Assembly: GCA_902461565.1 (NCBI GenBank)
Contig: CABPYL010000035.1
Span: 1-33,283, forward strand
Reading direction: 5' to 3'
From: an uncultured Porphyromonadaceae bacterium
Lineage (GTDB): Bacteria > Bacteroidota > Bacteroidia > Bacteroidales > Muribaculaceae
DNA length: 33,283 nt
This document shows positions 32,749 through 33,283 of this stretch, piece by piece. Every line of letters begins with the position of its first letter. The first letter of the stretch is position 1. The position numbers and the translations under genes were made by a program. The notes under the pieces were generated by a model. It made no database searches. It saw only the letters and a program-made list of their open reading frames with translations, and was not told where the DNA came from.

Positions 32749-33283
32749 TGCCAGAGTTCTTTCATACCGACAAACCTTTTGAGCCGGAGCAGGGCGGTGC
32801 TCTGCCCGGCTTCACAATCGCCTACCACACCTTCGGCAAGCTGAACGAAACGCGCGACAATGTAGTGTGGGTGTGCCATGCCCTGACGGCCAACAGCGAC
32901 GTTGCCGACTGGTGGCCCCATACGGTTGAGGAAGGACGTTTTCTTGACCCAACCAAGTGGTTCGTGGTGTGCGCCAACATCCCCGGCTCGCACTACGGCA
33001 GCACAGGTCCGCTGAGCATTAATCCTGCCACCGGCACGCCCTGGTACGGCGATTTCCCGAAGCTGACTATACGCGACATGGCGCGCGCCCTGCGCTTGCT
33101 GGCCGAACACCTTGGTATAGGGCACATTCACGCTATGGTAGGCAGTTCTGTTGGCGGTTTTCAGGCACTTGAATGGGTGTGCGAGGAGCCGTGGCGCTTC
33201 GACAAGCTGATTCTTATAGCCACCGACGCAAAGGCATCGCCGTGGACCATAGCCATCTACGAGACACAGCGCATGGCTATAAA
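32748..33283 (+). CDS. metX: homoserine O-acetyltransferase, 5' part (cut by window end)
   Basis: 178 residues of an alpha/beta-hydrolase-fold acyltransferase are visible. The start is the ATG overlapping the metY stop. Family motifs: GGALPGFTIAYHTFGKLN, VWVCHALTANSDVADWW, GSHYGSTGPLSINPATG, and the nucleophile elbow VGSSVGGFQALEW with S134. Many MetX proteins have GSMGGM at the elbow, whereas here it is SSVGGF. Full-length enzymes are about 350 aa or longer, so the His and Asp of the triad lie beyond the window. It acetylates homoserine with acetyl-CoA to supply MetY. Acetyl versus succinyl specificity is inferred from the MetY partner. Confidence 0.94.
   Translation, partial: MPEFFHTDKPFEPEQGGALPGFTIAYHTFGKLNETRDNVVWVCHALTANSDVADWWPHTVEEGRFLDPTKWFVVCANIPGSHYGSTGPLSINPATGTPWYGDFPKLTIRDMARALRLLAEHLGIGHIHAMVGSSVGGFQALEWVCEEPWRFDKLILIATDAKASPWTIAIYETQRMAI

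Noticed and set aside
1..33283. tRNA, rRNA, CRISPR arrays, insertion sequences or phage genes
   Set aside because: No cloverleaf-like runs, regularly spaced repeats, transposase or integrase motifs, or phage structural genes were seen on either strand.

Overview
The window looks like a Bacteroidales chromosome. There are SusC/SusD-type outer-membrane proteins, many lipoproteins with a Cys lipobox, T9SS-like C-terminal tails, almost no Shine-Dalgarno sequences, and several promoters of the Bacteroides TTTG-N19-21-TAnnTTTG type. The roughly 50% GC and the T9SS-like tails suggest a gut Muribaculaceae or Prevotella-like organism. That placement is inference.

Region 1 (198-23128, + strand) is a polysaccharide utilization locus. 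It starts with a SusC-like TonB-dependent receptor and a SusD-like lipoprotein. These are followed by a small SusE/F-like lipoprotein, a clan GH-D (GH27-like) lipoprotein, and two homologous SusE/F-like secreted proteins that carry three copies of one module. A T-tailed hairpin separates this part from an enzyme block: GH3, GH43-like, GH97 of the retaining type, an SGNH esterase with an extra C-terminal module, GH31, GH2 and a sialate-O-acetylesterase/CE20-like esterase. Several of these genes overlap by 4 bp. The enzymes appear mainly exo-acting plus deacetylating, so the target is probably a branched, acetylated glycan with alpha- and beta-linked sugars. No endo-glycanase and no PUL regulator lie in the window.

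Region 2 (23351-31144) holds housekeeping and regulatory genes. There is a CNNM/CorC-type membrane protein, a convergent lipoprotein MsrA-MsrB fusion, and an ECF sigma factor with a four-helix membrane protein and a SecD-head-like lipoprotein. A minus-strand operon encodes a small membrane protein, a split ThrE-type exporter and a LysR regulator. A second ECF sigma factor with a second four-helix membrane protein follows. The two sigma/membrane-protein pairs look like paralogous modules.

Region 3 (31145-33283) is a methionine biosynthesis operon, metY-metX, with metX cut by the window end. Its leader is the most interesting item here. A consensus promoter places transcription start almost exactly at the ATG of a 31-codon reading frame with five Met codons among six consecutive codons. 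After it comes an intrinsic terminator whose 5' arm can instead pair perfectly over 8 bp with the last codons of that frame. This has the layout of ribosome-mediated transcription attenuation sensing methionine, possibly on a leaderless leader-peptide mRNA. A structured-RNA (riboswitch-like) alternative is also possible.
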